Shown one piece after another: positions 35,748 through 43,548 of a DNA stretch of 64,000 bases. Source of the DNA: an uncultured Pelagibacteraceae bacterium (lineage in GTDB: Bacteria; Pseudomonadota; Alphaproteobacteria; Pelagibacterales; Pelagibacteraceae); contig CACGWC010000005.1 of NCBI GenBank assembly GCA_902576785.1, forward strand, positions 1 to 64,000, given 5' to 3'. The translations under genes and the position numbers were made by a program. Every line of letters starts with the position of its first letter. Positions within the stretch are counted from its first letter, which is position 1. The notes below the pieces were generated by a model. That model saw only the letters and a program-made list of their open reading frames with translations, ran no database searches and was not told the DNA's origin.

Positions 35748-36872
35748 ATGGCAAAAAGAGATTATTACGAAGTTTTAGGTGTAAATAAAAATGCCTCCGC
35801 AGACCAGATAAAAACAGCTTACAGAAAACTCGCGGTTAAATATCATCCAGATAAAAATAAAGGTGATAAAGCAGCTGAAGAAAAATTTAAAGAAGCATCT
35901 GAAGCATATCACGTACTTTCCAATTCCGAGAGAAAACAAAATTATGATAACTTTGGTCATGCAGCTTTTGAAAATGGAGGTGCAGGAAGAGGTGGATTTG
36001 GAAACTTTGATTTTTCAAATCATTTTTCTGATATTTTTGAAGACTTTTTTGGAGAAGGTTTTGGTGGTGGTCGAAGATCAAGAAGGTCAAATAATAGAGG
36101 CTCAGACTTAAGATACGATTTATCAATATCTTTGGAGGAAGCTTTTTCTGGTAAAAAGCAAGATATAAAATTCTCTACATCCGAAAAATGTGATACTTGC
36201 AGTGGATCAGGTTCAAAACCTGGACATCAAGCAGGAACATGCTCGATGTGTGGTGGTCATGGACAGGTAAGATCTAGCCAAGGTTTTTTTACAGTCCAGC
36301 AAACATGTCCTCAATGCACTGGTGCAGGAGAAGTAATTACACATCCTTGCACGCACTGTAATGGACAAGGAAAAAAACAAGCTTCAAAAAGATTATCAGT
36401 TACAATTCCGAAAGGCGTAGATGATGGAACTAGGATAAGACTATCAGGGAAAGGTGAGGCTGGTTCAAGAGGAAGTAGTAGTGGTGATTTATACTTGTTC
36501 ATAAATGTTCACTCTCATGATTTATTTAAAAGATCTGACGAAAATCTTTTTTTTGAATGTCCAGTCTCTATTGCAGATGCTGCCTTAGGAACCTCAATTG
36601 AAATTCCAACAATTGACGGTGGTAAAGCTAAAATTAAAATTCCCGCAGGGACACAAAGTGGAAAACAATTTAGATTAAGGGGAAAAGGAATGCCTTATAT
36701 GAGAGGTAATGAATTTGGAGACCTTTATGTTCAAGTTAAAACAGAAGTCCCAATATCTTTAAATAAAGAACAGAAAGAACTACTTGAAAAATTTAGAGAA
36801 ATTGAAAACGAAAAATCTAATCCAAGCATAAAAAAATTCTTTCAAAAAGCTAAAAGTTTCTGGAAAAACTAA
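35748..36872 (+). CDS. dnaJ: Co-chaperone DnaJ (Hsp40)
   Basis: 374 aa. J domain at about 1-70 with YHPDKN (HPD motif), Gly/Phe-rich region at about 75-125, and four zinc-finger repeats at about 145-210: [32 protein letters not shown]. Two beta-sandwich substrate domains follow. It stimulates DnaK ATPase and delivers clients. It follows dnaK after 28 bp. Confidence 0.99.
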   Translation: MAKRDYYEVLGVNKNASADQIKTAYRKLAVKYHPDKNKGDKAAEEKFKEASEAYHVLSNSERKQNYDNFGHAAFENGGAGRGGFGNFDFSNHFSDIFEDFFGEGFGGGRRSRRSNNRGSDLRYDLSISLEEAFSGKKQDIKFSTSEKCDTCSGSGSKPGHQAGTCSMCGGHGQVRSSQGFFTVQQTCPQCTGAGEVITHPCTHCNGQGKKQASKRLSVTIPKGVDDGTRIRLSGKGEAGSRGSSSGDLYLFINVHSHDLFKRSDENLFFECPVSIADAALGTSIEIPTIDGGKAKIKIPAGTQSGKQFRLRGKGMPYMRGNEFGDLYVQVKTEVPISLNKEQKELLEKFREIENEKSNPSIKKFFQKAKSFWKN

Positions 36873-36899
36873 TCAATAGTGCTAATCTAAATTATTACA

Positions 36900-37676
36900 A
36901 TGGGTATAATTAATTTAGCCATAACAGGATGTCTAGGAAGAATGGGTCAACAGCTCATTAAATCATCTATAAAAGACAAATCTACCAAATTAGTTGCTCT
37001 TACAGAAAATAGTTCTATTAATACAAAAATTTGTGGAATTAAACCTGAATTAAATACAGAAAAAGCTCTAAGCAAAGCAGATGTAATAATTGATTTCACA
37101 ATACCAAAATGTACGTTTGAAGTTTTAAAGATAGCTACAAAATTAAAAAAAAAAGTAGTCATTGGTACAACAGGTTTTACAAAAAAAGAGGAAGAATTAA
37201 TAAAGAAGTTTTCTAAAAAAATTCCGATTTTAAAAGCAGGAAACATGAGCCTTGGGATTAATTTGCTAATGTATCTAACTGAGATCACATCAGCATCACT
37301 TGGTGATAATTATTTAAGTAAAGTTTTTGAAATTCATCACAAACACAAAAAAGATTATCCATCTGGAACAGCTTTAATGCTTGGAAAAGGAATAGCTTCA
37401 GGAAAAAATAAAGATTTTTATAAAATGATGGGAAAAAAATTCTTAAATAAAAAAAAATTTCCTTACGGAAATAAAATTAATTTCAACTCAATTAGAAAAG
37501 GCGAGATTATAGGTGAACACGAAGTTACTTTTTCAAGTGGGAAAGAAATTATAACATTAAAGCATGATGCTTTTGATAGAGCTTTATATTCAGAAGGAGC
37601 GATAACTGCTGCTAAATGGCTGATAAATAGAAAACCAGGTCTTTATTCAATGAGAAATCTTCTGAATTTTAAATAA
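36900..37676 (+). CDS. dapB: 4-hydroxy-tetrahydrodipicolinate reductase
   Basis: 258 aa. NAD(P)-binding loop AITGCLGRMGQQLI at the N-terminus and the active-site motif EIHHKHKKDYPSGTAL at about residue 150. It makes tetrahydrodipicolinate for lysine and diaminopimelate synthesis. It ends in a one-base overlap with nth (TAATG), and begins 28 bp after dnaJ, possibly as part of the same transcript. Confidence 0.97.
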   Translation: MGIINLAITGCLGRMGQQLIKSSIKDKSTKLVALTENSSINTKICGIKPELNTEKALSKADVIIDFTIPKCTFEVLKIATKLKKKVVIGTTGFTKKEEELIKKFSKKIPILKAGNMSLGINLLMYLTEITSASLGDNYLSKVFEIHHKHKKDYPSGTALMLGKGIASGKNKDFYKMMGKKFLNKKKFPYGNKINFNSIRKGEIIGEHEVTFSSGKEIITLKHDAFDRALYSEGAITAAKWLINRKPGLYSMRNLLNFK

Positions 37677-38329
37677 TGAATGAAGCACAGAGAGCCAAAA
37701 TTGTATTAAAAATACTCAATAAAACTTACCCAACAACACCTATACCATTAAAACATAGAAATATATTTACACTTTTGATATCCGTACTACTTTCAGCTCA
37801 ATGTACAGATGTAAATGTTAATAATGTTACTAAAAATATTTATCCAAAATATAATAAACCAGAGCATTTTGTTAAACTTGGAAGAAAGAAAATTGAAAAA
37901 TTGATAAAAAGTATAGGTATTTTTAGAATTAAAGCTAAAAGCGTTTATAATCTCTCAAAAACTTTAGTTGAGAAATACAATAGCAAAGTTCCAAGAACTT
38001 TTGAAGAGTTGGAACAATTACCTGGAGTAGGACATAAAACAGCCAGTGTAGTCATGTCTCAAGGTTTTGGCTTTCCTGCATTTCCTATCGATACACATAT
38101 TCACAGACTCGCACAAAGGTGGGGTTTAACAAATGGAAAAAGTGTTGTGCAAACAGAGGAGGATTTAAAGCGATTATTCCCAAAAAAATATTGGAATAAA
38201 CTACATCTTCAGATAATTTATTATGGAAGAGAGTATTGTAAAGCAAGGGATTGTTACGGTATGTCTTGTAAAATTTGTACCAGTTGTTATCCTAATAGAA
38301 AGACACCAGTAAAAACAAAAAAAGCTTAA
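37676..38329 (+). CDS. nth: Endonuclease III (Nth) with atypical Fe-S cysteine spacing
   Basis: 217 aa bifunctional DNA glycosylase/AP lyase for oxidised pyrimidines. The helix-hairpin-helix ELEQLPGVGHKTASVVM has the catalytic Lys, and FPIDTHIHRLAQRWG contains the catalytic Asp. The C-terminal 4Fe-4S loop reads CKARDCYGMSCKICTSC: five Cys with spacing x4, x4, x2, x2, in place of the usual C-x6-C-x2-C-x5-C. The cluster may still form with a different ligand set. It overlaps dapB by one base, and the next gene starts directly after its stop. Confidence 0.94.
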   Translation: MNEAQRAKIVLKILNKTYPTTPIPLKHRNIFTLLISVLLSAQCTDVNVNNVTKNIYPKYNKPEHFVKLGRKKIEKLIKSIGIFRIKAKSVYNLSKTLVEKYNSKVPRTFEELEQLPGVGHKTASVVMSQGFGFPAFPIDTHIHRLAQRWGLTNGKSVVQTEEDLKRLFPKKYWNKLHLQIIYYGREYCKARDCYGMSCKICTSCYPNRKTPVKTKKA

Positions 38330-39022
38330 ATGAATTTAATAAATCTTTTTCCTCTCACAGTTATTAAAGATAAAATAGAGATTGCTGAAAAAGATAGAAA
38401 TATCATGATTGAAGAAATTAAAGATATGAAAAAAAATTCAAAGAATGAAAATTACCAAACTGAAACTAATGCATGGACAGGGGATACACAAGGATTTGAG
38501 TTTATTCATAAAAATGAAAAGTTTAAATTGCTATTTAATGAAATTATAAAAAGAGTTTGGGGATATTTAAATTGTATTGAAATAGACAACAAATTAGTTG
38601 ATTTGTATATCCAAAGGTCCTGGGCTACAATCTCAGAGGGTAACGAAAGAATAAAAAAACACAGACATTTTCAATCTCATATTTCTTTTGCATATTATTT
38701 AAAAAAGAGTAAGCAAGATTCAAATCTTGTAGTTTTTGATGAAAGTTACAAAAATGAGGTTATGCCAGGTATCTTTAGATCAGATACAGCTTTACAAAAA
38801 GGTATAGTAAGAAAAATGAATCATTTTAATGTTACTCAAGCAATAATCAATGTTGAGGAAAATGACATTGTTATTTTTCCGTCTAAAACTATACATTCCA
38901 CACAACCTGCTAAGAGCAATGATGAGAGAATATCTATATCAGCAGATATCGTATGTGTGGCCAAAGATTCGAATTTACTAGAGATGGGAATGCCACCATT
39001 AAAAGAATGGTCAAAAATGTAA
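38330..39022 (+). CDS. Putative 2OG-Fe(II) oxygenase (PF13759/TIGR02466-like)
   Basis: 230 aa. The first 20 residues (NLINLFPLTVIKDKI) match the typical opening of this family. Likely iron ligands are in KKHRHFQSHISFAYYLK (HxH form) and DIVIFPSKTIHSTQPAK, with RISIS supplying the 2-oxoglutarate Arg. Members hydroxylate unknown substrates and are abundant in marine bacteria and cyanophages. It starts at the base after the nth stop and is followed after 2 bp by the PfkB kinase. Substrate unknown. Confidence 0.78.
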   Translation: MNLINLFPLTVIKDKIEIAEKDRNIMIEEIKDMKKNSKNENYQTETNAWTGDTQGFEFIHKNEKFKLLFNEIIKRVWGYLNCIEIDNKLVDLYIQRSWATISEGNERIKKHRHFQSHISFAYYLKKSKQDSNLVVFDESYKNEVMPGIFRSDTALQKGIVRKMNHFNVTQAIINVEENDIVIFPSKTIHSTQPAKSNDERISISADIVCVAKDSNLLEMGMPPLKEWSKM

Positions 39023-39024
39023 AT

Positions 39025-39954
39025 ATGAAGATATTAGGAATTGGGAATGCAATTGTTGATGTTATATGTAAAGTTGATGAAAACTTCATTTTAAATAAAA
39101 AATTAACTAAAGGCACAATGAAACTTATTTTTGAGGAAAATGAGTTCAAATCATTACTTTCCAGCTTAAAAATTGAAAAAACAATCTCAGGAGGCTCAGT
39201 TGCAAATTCAATTGTAGGATTATCTCAATTAGGTAATGAAGTTGGTTTTGTTGGCAAAATAAGCAATGATGAATTAGGCAATAAATACGAAGAAGGATTA
39301 AAATCAGAAAAAGTAGATTATTTTTACTCAAAGAAAAATGAGGAGTTGCCAACTGGAACATGTTTAATTTTAGTTACTCCTGATTCTGAGAGAACTATGT
39401 GTACTTTCTTGGGTATAGCGGGAAAAATTAATGAAGATGATGTAGATGCTAAAGTAATAAAAAATTCTGAAATGATATTTTTAGAGGGTTACTTATGGGA
39501 TGAGGGAGAACCAAAAAAAGCATTTGAAAAAGCAATTAGTTACGCAAATAAAGTGGCAATGTCATTGTCAGATCAATTTTGTGTGGATAGACATAAATCA
39601 CACTTCTTAGATTTAGTAAAAAATAAATTAGATTTAACATTTGCAAATGAACAAGAAATTATATCGTTAATAGATGCTAAGAATTTCAACGAAGTAATTG
39701 ATTTTGCAAAAACTATAAAAAAACACTTGGTAATTACTCGTGGAGAGAAAGGTGCAATATCTATTTGTAACGATGAGATAGTTGAAAATGGTGTAGAAAC
39801 TAAACTTGACATAAAAGATCTTACGGGTGCTGGCGATTTATTTGCCGCTGGTTTTTTACATGGTTATATAAACAATTTTAGTACACTAGAATGTCTCGAC
39901 AAAGGAAAATATATGTCATCTAAAATTATACAGCAAATAGGGGCTAGACTTTAG
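39025..39954 (+). CDS. PfkB-family carbohydrate/nucleoside kinase
   Basis: 309 aa from ATG 39025, two bases after the previous stop; an upstream in-frame ATG at 38953 would lie inside the preceding gene. The start MKILGIGNAIVDVIC and the ATP/anion-hole motif LTGAGDLFAAGFLHGY, with catalytic Asp, define the PfkB (ribokinase/adenosine kinase) family. ISGGSVANSIVGLSQLG is the substrate-side Gly motif. Alphaproteobacterial relatives are often labelled adenosine kinase, but specificity cannot be read from sequence. Its last 11 bp overlap the convergent ArfA-like gene. Confidence 0.88.
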   Translation: MKILGIGNAIVDVICKVDENFILNKKLTKGTMKLIFEENEFKSLLSSLKIEKTISGGSVANSIVGLSQLGNEVGFVGKISNDELGNKYEEGLKSEKVDYFYSKKNEELPTGTCLILVTPDSERTMCTFLGIAGKINEDDVDAKVIKNSEMIFLEGYLWDEGEPKKAFEKAISYANKVAMSLSDQFCVDRHKSHFLDLVKNKLDLTFANEQEIISLIDAKNFNEVIDFAKTIKKHLVITRGEKGAISICNDEIVENGVETKLDIKDLTGAGDLFAAGFLHGYINNFSTLECLDKGKYMSSKIIQQIGARL

Positions 39955-40072
39955 TTTTTTTTCTATTGTAACTCCCTTTGCCTTTTTTAGGTTTTACAAT
40001 TCTAAGCGTATATTTTTTATTTAAAAGTCTTTTTGCTATTGGATTTCTTTTAGTTTGTAACTTTGTAACCAT
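39944..40072 (-). CDS. ArfA-like alternative ribosome-rescue factor (42 aa)
   Basis: Minus-strand ATG at 40072, TAG at 39944-39946. The C-terminal motif VKPKKGKGSYNRKK matches the core of ArfA (E. coli KNKKGKGSYMRKG), and KRNPIAKRLL matches its helix. ArfA enters the empty A site of stalled ribosomes and recruits RF2. The product stops just after the basic core, like the active truncated E. coli form. Its first 23 nt overlap the 3' end of the upstream winged-helix gene and its last 11 nt overlap pfkB antisense. Family call is from motif recall, not a search. Confidence 0.7.
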   Translation of the reverse strand: MVTKLQTKRNPIAKRLLNKKYTLRIVKPKKGKGSYNRKKTKV

Positions 40073-40613
40073 TCTTTGAGCTTATTATAAAAAATTTGTC
40101 ATTAAATTTACTTTCTACTTTTTTTCTTAACCTATATACGTGTGTTTCTACGGTATGCGTCTCAAGTTTTGATTTATGATCCCAAACTTCATATTGCAAA
40201 TTGTCTATTGTAACCGCTTTTTTAGAGTTACTTAAATGAGTAATTATCTTTGTTTCTTTTTCTGTCAAAGATAACGATTTATTTTTGTAACTCATGGTTC
40301 TAGAGTTTAAATTAATATTATATTTGCCTACATAGATATTATTTTGTTCATTAAATTTATTTTTTAAAAATTGGATATTTACAATTTCAATTAATTTATT
40401 AATTCGAATTGGATAATTTTTAATAATTGTTTGATATTCTTTAAAAAATTTTTCTTCGCTGGAAATTACCACAATATTTTTTTTACTTAAACTTTGATTT
40501 ATTTCTTCTTTATTTTCATAATCTACTTTGAAATTTAAATTACTTTTAATCTCATTTAATATGCTGAATAAAATAGGAAATTTATGTATTATGAGAATAT
40601 TCGAATTTGTCAT
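40050..40613 (-). CDS. OmpR-type winged-helix regulator with degenerate receiver
   Basis: 187 aa. Residues about 90-185 form an OmpR/PhoB winged helix (LSLTEKETKIITHLS, THTVETHVYRLRKKVE, ISSKNGYKVTN). The N-terminal 85 residues align poorly with a receiver: the segment NIVVISSEEKF has no phospho-acceptor Asp and the acidic pocket is absent, so phosphorylation is unlikely. No histidine kinase is nearby. It is divergent from the L,D-transpeptidase gene with 11 bp between starts, suggesting it controls that gene or itself. Downstream it overlaps the ArfA-like gene. Confidence 0.8.
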   Translation of the reverse strand: MTNSNILIIHKFPILFSILNEIKSNLNFKVDYENKEEINQSLSKKNIVVISSEEKFFKEYQTIIKNYPIRINKLIEIVNIQFLKNKFNEQNNIYVGKYNINLNSRTMSYKNKSLSLTEKETKIITHLSNSKKAVTIDNLQYEVWDHKSKLETHTVETHVYRLRKKVESKFNDKFFIISSKNGYKVTN

Positions 40614-40624
40614 TTTTATACATT

Positions 40625-41119
40625 ATGCCAATTATAGTTAAAAATAAAGATACTCTAATATTTGATGATTTTGTCTTTAAGTGTTGCGTAGGTTTGGGTG
40701 GTTTCACAAAAGATAAAATTGAGGGAGATAAAAAAACACCAAAAGGTGAATTTAAATTAGGTAACTTATATTTTAGAAATGATAGAAATAATAGACCAGA
40801 AACGAGTTTAAAGACAATCGTTTTAAAAAAAAATATGGGATGGTGTGATGATGTAAATTCAAAAAAATATTACAATAAATTAATAAACATCAAATCTAAA
40901 GTAAGACATGAAAAACTGTTTAGACGTGATTTTAAATATGATTACTTAATACATATAAAATATAACTGTAAAAAAAATAAATTAGGTAAAGGAAGTGCTA
41001 TATTTATTCATTTAACAAAGAATTACAATCCTACAGCTGGTTGTATTGCTTTATCAAAAAAAGATTTTTTAATTTTAACTAAGATAATAAAAAGAAATAC
41101 AACTATAAAAATTCTTTAA
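40625..41119 (+). CDS. L,D-transpeptidase (YkuD-like)
   Basis: 164 aa from ATG 40625 (an upstream TTG at 40607 overlaps the divergent gene). The catalytic segment FIHLTKNYNPTAGCIALSKKD has the His and nucleophilic Cys of YkuD domains, and GDKKTPKGEFKLG is the typical N-terminal motif. Such enzymes form 3-3 peptidoglycan cross-links or attach proteins. No signal peptide is obvious, which is odd for a wall enzyme. Similar cytosolic-looking versions occur in other alphaproteobacteria. The 3' end overlaps yggS by 4 bp. Confidence 0.85.
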   Translation: MPIIVKNKDTLIFDDFVFKCCVGLGGFTKDKIEGDKKTPKGEFKLGNLYFRNDRNNRPETSLKTIVLKKNMGWCDDVNSKKYYNKLINIKSKVRHEKLFRRDFKYDYLIHIKYNCKKNKLGKGSAIFIHLTKNYNPTAGCIALSKKDFLILTKIIKRNTTIKIL

Positions 41120-41778
41120 GTTCTTTGTCCAAAAATACTAGATCCAACTCTTATATAAGTTGAGTTATTTTCAATTGCATTTAAATAATCAGATGACATT
41201 CCCATACTAAGTTCTTTCAAGTCAAGTTCCTTATTTAAACGACTCATTTCTTCAAAATAATATTTACTATCTTTATCAATGGGTGGGATACACATTAATC
41301 CTAAAATATTTAAATCAAGAGACTTACAATAATTGTAAAAATCTAAAATCTCATTCTTGGGAATGCCTGATTTTTGATCTTCATCACCTATGTTTACCTG
41401 AATGAAAAATTTTGTATTTAAATTTTGTTCTTTAAGTTGGTATGAAATTTTATCTGCAAGTTTTTTACTATCCAAAGAATGTATATAATCAAATAGTTTT
41501 AGTGCCAATTTTACTTTATTGCTTTGAAGTCTTCCAATTAAGTGCAATTTAATGTTTTTATTTTTTTCTTTAACTGACGTCCATTTTTCTTGAGCTTCTT
41601 GTACTTTATTTTCACCGTAATGATCATGGCCATAATCAATCAAAGGTTTAATATGTTCAATTTTAAAAGTTTTAGAAACTGCTATTATTTTTGGTATTTT
41701 TCCTAAGTTGGCGTCTGTTGATAAATTTGCCTTAACATTCTCACTTATTTTGAGTAAATTTTTTACAGTATCATGCAT
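41116..41778 (-). CDS. yggS: PLP homeostasis protein YggS (PROSC)
   Basis: 220 aa alanine-racemase-like TIM barrel without a second domain. The PLP-binding Lys is in IIAVSKTFKIEHIKPL (about residue 36), with YGENKVQEAQEKW and LSMGMSSDYLNAI as further family marks. It buffers pyridoxal phosphate and affects amino-acid balance. Its ATG (41776-41778) overlaps the ATG of the divergent gene through the palindrome ATGCAT (41773-41778), so both proteins start Met-His. Confidence 0.95.
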   Translation of the reverse strand: MHDTVKNLLKISENVKANLSTDANLGKIPKIIAVSKTFKIEHIKPLIDYGHDHYGENKVQEAQEKWTSVKEKNKNIKLHLIGRLQSNKVKLALKLFDYIHSLDSKKLADKISYQLKEQNLNTKFFIQVNIGDEDQKSGIPKNEILDFYNYCKSLDLNILGLMCIPPIDKDSKYYFEEMSRLNKELDLKELSMGMSSDYLNAIENNSTYIRVGSSIFGQRT

Positions 41779-42300
41779 AATAATATTCCAACAAAATTTT
41801 ATTTTATAAATACTTTTAAAAAAAATAATATTGATAATTTAGACAATAATACAGGCATAATTTACAGAAATTATAAAAATAAGCTTAAAGTAAATGAAAT
41901 AATAAAAATTAAAAACTATTGTGCCGCTAGAAAAAAAAAATTTTTTTTATCAAATAATTTTAAAATCGCTATAAAACTTAATTTAGATGGGGCTTACTTG
42001 CCATCTTTTAATCATGAGTATAAATATTTAAATTATAAGCTTAAATCTTCTTTTTTAATATTAGGTTCAGCGCACAACATAAAAGAAATAAGAATAAAAG
42101 AAAAACAAAAGGTAAATTTAATTTTCATATCCTCAATCTTTAAGAAAAATAAAAATTACCTTGGTATCTATAAATTTATTAATCTTAAAAATTTAACAAA
42201 AAAGAAAGTCGTGGTTTTGGGAGGTGTATCGAAGTTAAACAAAAAAAAAATTCGCATGCTAAATTGTTTTGGATTAGCTGGTATTTCTTATTTTGAATAA
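41773..42300 (+). CDS. Degenerate thiamine-phosphate-synthase-like protein
   Basis: 175 aa with a ThiE/TenI-like TIM-barrel outline: LNLDGAYLPSFN (where ThiE has GxHLGQxD), ILGSAHNIKEI and VVLGGVSKLNKKKIRMLNCFGLAGISYFE (the Ala-Leu-Gly-Gly-Ile end). The catalytic GQxD and the diphosphate-binding Ser/Thr loop are not recognisable, and it is about 30 residues short, so TMP synthesis is doubtful. Very Lys/Asn rich. It begins inside the shared ATGCAT with yggS and is followed by a bidirectional-looking terminator. Possibly a decaying or repurposed gene. Confidence 0.6.
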   Translation: MHNNIPTKFYFINTFKKNNIDNLDNNTGIIYRNYKNKLKVNEIIKIKNYCAARKKKFFLSNNFKIAIKLNLDGAYLPSFNHEYKYLNYKLKSSFLILGSAHNIKEIRIKEKQKVNLIFISSIFKKNKNYLGIYKFINLKNLTKKKVVVLGGVSKLNKKKIRMLNCFGLAGISYFE

Positions 42301-42330
42301 AAAAAAAGGCCCCTAAAAGGGGCCCTTTTC
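42299..42330 (-). terminator. Strong intrinsic terminator of the porin gene
   Basis: Stem GGCCCCT / AGGGGCC (42308-42314 with 42318-42324), three-base loop, followed on the minus strand by nine T residues. It also offers a weaker T-run on the plus strand for the ThiE-like gene. It is one of the few GC-rich hairpins in the window. Confidence 0.88.
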
Positions 42331-42347
42331 TTAATTATCTAAACTAA

Positions 42348-43331
42348 TTAGAATGCAAATGTTAGACCTACTTCGTAAGCATTTCTGTCATTTGTGTTCG
42401 TATTAGCAATGTTATCAACACTGTTATAAGCACCACCGATTGTTAGTGATCCCATTGTGTATGATGCACTGATACCAGTAGACTCTTGGTCCTCACCTGA
42501 GTTGTACTCAATTGTGTGGTTACCAAAACCAACTGTTAGGTCATCACTTACTTGGTAAGTTATACCCATGCTAGTTGACTCTGTATCACTTGCTGTTCCA
42601 CCATCAACATCTTTTTCAGATGTTTGTACACCAACTGTAATTGGACCCATTGCATACTTAGCATACATTGTGTGCTCATCGCTTTTAGAGTTAGTTACTG
42701 CTTCTACATCACCTTGTGCGTAACCAACTGTTAAACCATCAACACCTGTATATTCTAAACCGATATCGCTGTATGAAACGTCTGTTACTGCATCTGATGC
42801 ATTGATATAAGCAACTGTTAAGCTTACACCTGAATCATGACTGTATTTGTAAGTAAACATGTTGTTACCGCTGTGACCATTAATGATTCCAGCGTCAGCA
42901 CCTGATACTACATCCCATGCTTCTTCGTAAGCATTTGGCATAACGTCGTCTTTAGCACTCATAGCACCGTCACCACCGTGACCAGCAAATGTTAAGCTAC
43001 CTGCATCACCAAAATCAAAAGAAATTGAGTGACTGTCTACAACGTTCATTGAAGTAGTTGAAGAGTACTCAGTTCCTGAGTTAGTTTTAGCTGAAGCAGC
43101 GTCACCATCTAATTCAATTGATAGTGTTACACCGATATCATTTACATCTCCTGAAGCAGAGAATGTAACTGAATCAGACATTGTCCAACCGTTACCAGTG
43201 TTAGCTTTATCGTCACCACCACTGTAGTACATTGCAGCTCCACCAGATGCGCTTAGAGTAGCAGCTGATACTGAACCTGCAACAAGGGAACCAGCTAATG
43301 CTGTTAACCCTATTTTTGTGTATTTGTTCAT
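42348..43331 (-). CDS. Outer-membrane porin
   Basis: 327 aa. Signal peptide MNKYTKIGLTALAGSLVAGS ending VSA-A, followed by alternating beta-strand pattern typical of a gram-negative general porin, and a terminal Phe (VGLTFAF) recognised by the BAM complex. Acidic loops rich in Asp/Gly/Ser/Thr. Marine and very Lys-poor compared with its neighbours; the DNA is visibly less AT-rich, with preferred codons such as GCA/GGT/ACT, as in highly expressed genes. A strong ribosome site AAAGGAG and a strong terminator support high expression. Solute specificity unknown. Confidence 0.88.
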   Translation of the reverse strand: MNKYTKIGLTALAGSLVAGSVSAATLSASGGAAMYYSGGDDKANTGNGWTMSDSVTFSASGDVNDIGVTLSIELDGDAASAKTNSGTEYSSTTSMNVVDSHSISFDFGDAGSLTFAGHGGDGAMSAKDDVMPNAYEEAWDVVSGADAGIINGHSGNNMFTYKYSHDSGVSLTVAYINASDAVTDVSYSDIGLEYTGVDGLTVGYAQGDVEAVTNSKSDEHTMYAKYAMGPITVGVQTSEKDVDGGTASDTESTSMGITYQVSDDLTVGFGNHTIEYNSGEDQESTGISASYTMGSLTIGGAYNSVDNIANTNTNDRNAYEVGLTFAF

Positions 43332-43339
43332 ATTAAATA

Positions 43340-43346
43340 CTCCTTT
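43340..43346 (-). promoter_or_regulatory. Porin Shine-Dalgarno AAAGGAG
   Basis: Near-consensus ribosome binding site on the minus strand, 8 nt from the porin ATG; the strongest one noticed in the window. Confidence 0.8.
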
Positions 43347-43473
43347 GTATTTTTAATATTAATATTAAACACGAACTATTTACCAAAAAAGCTTGCAAAA
43401 ACTGTAATTTTTGAATTATTATTTAAAAATATTAGAAATGTGTTGCATAATTGCATCTATAAAAAAGTCTAAT

Positions 43474-43496
43474 AAAATCAAGCTTTATTTGATTTT
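43474..43496. other. AT-rich hairpin in the porin upstream region
   Basis: Inverted repeat AAAATCAA / TTGATTTT with a 7-base loop in the 217-bp gap between the porin and the DUF3576 gene. On the plus strand it runs into a few T residues. No gene lies upstream of it on that strand, so it may be an upstream regulatory element of the porin or chance. Nothing else clear is seen in this gap. Confidence 0.3.
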
Positions 43497-43548
43497 TTAT
43501 GCATTATTTAGAAAATTGAGGTAAATAAAAAACTTATTATCAATATTT

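Noticed and set aside
43438..43524. 28-codon frame starting MCCIIASIKK upstream of the DUF3576 gene
   Set aside because: No ribosome site, no recognisable motif and located in a probable promoter region.
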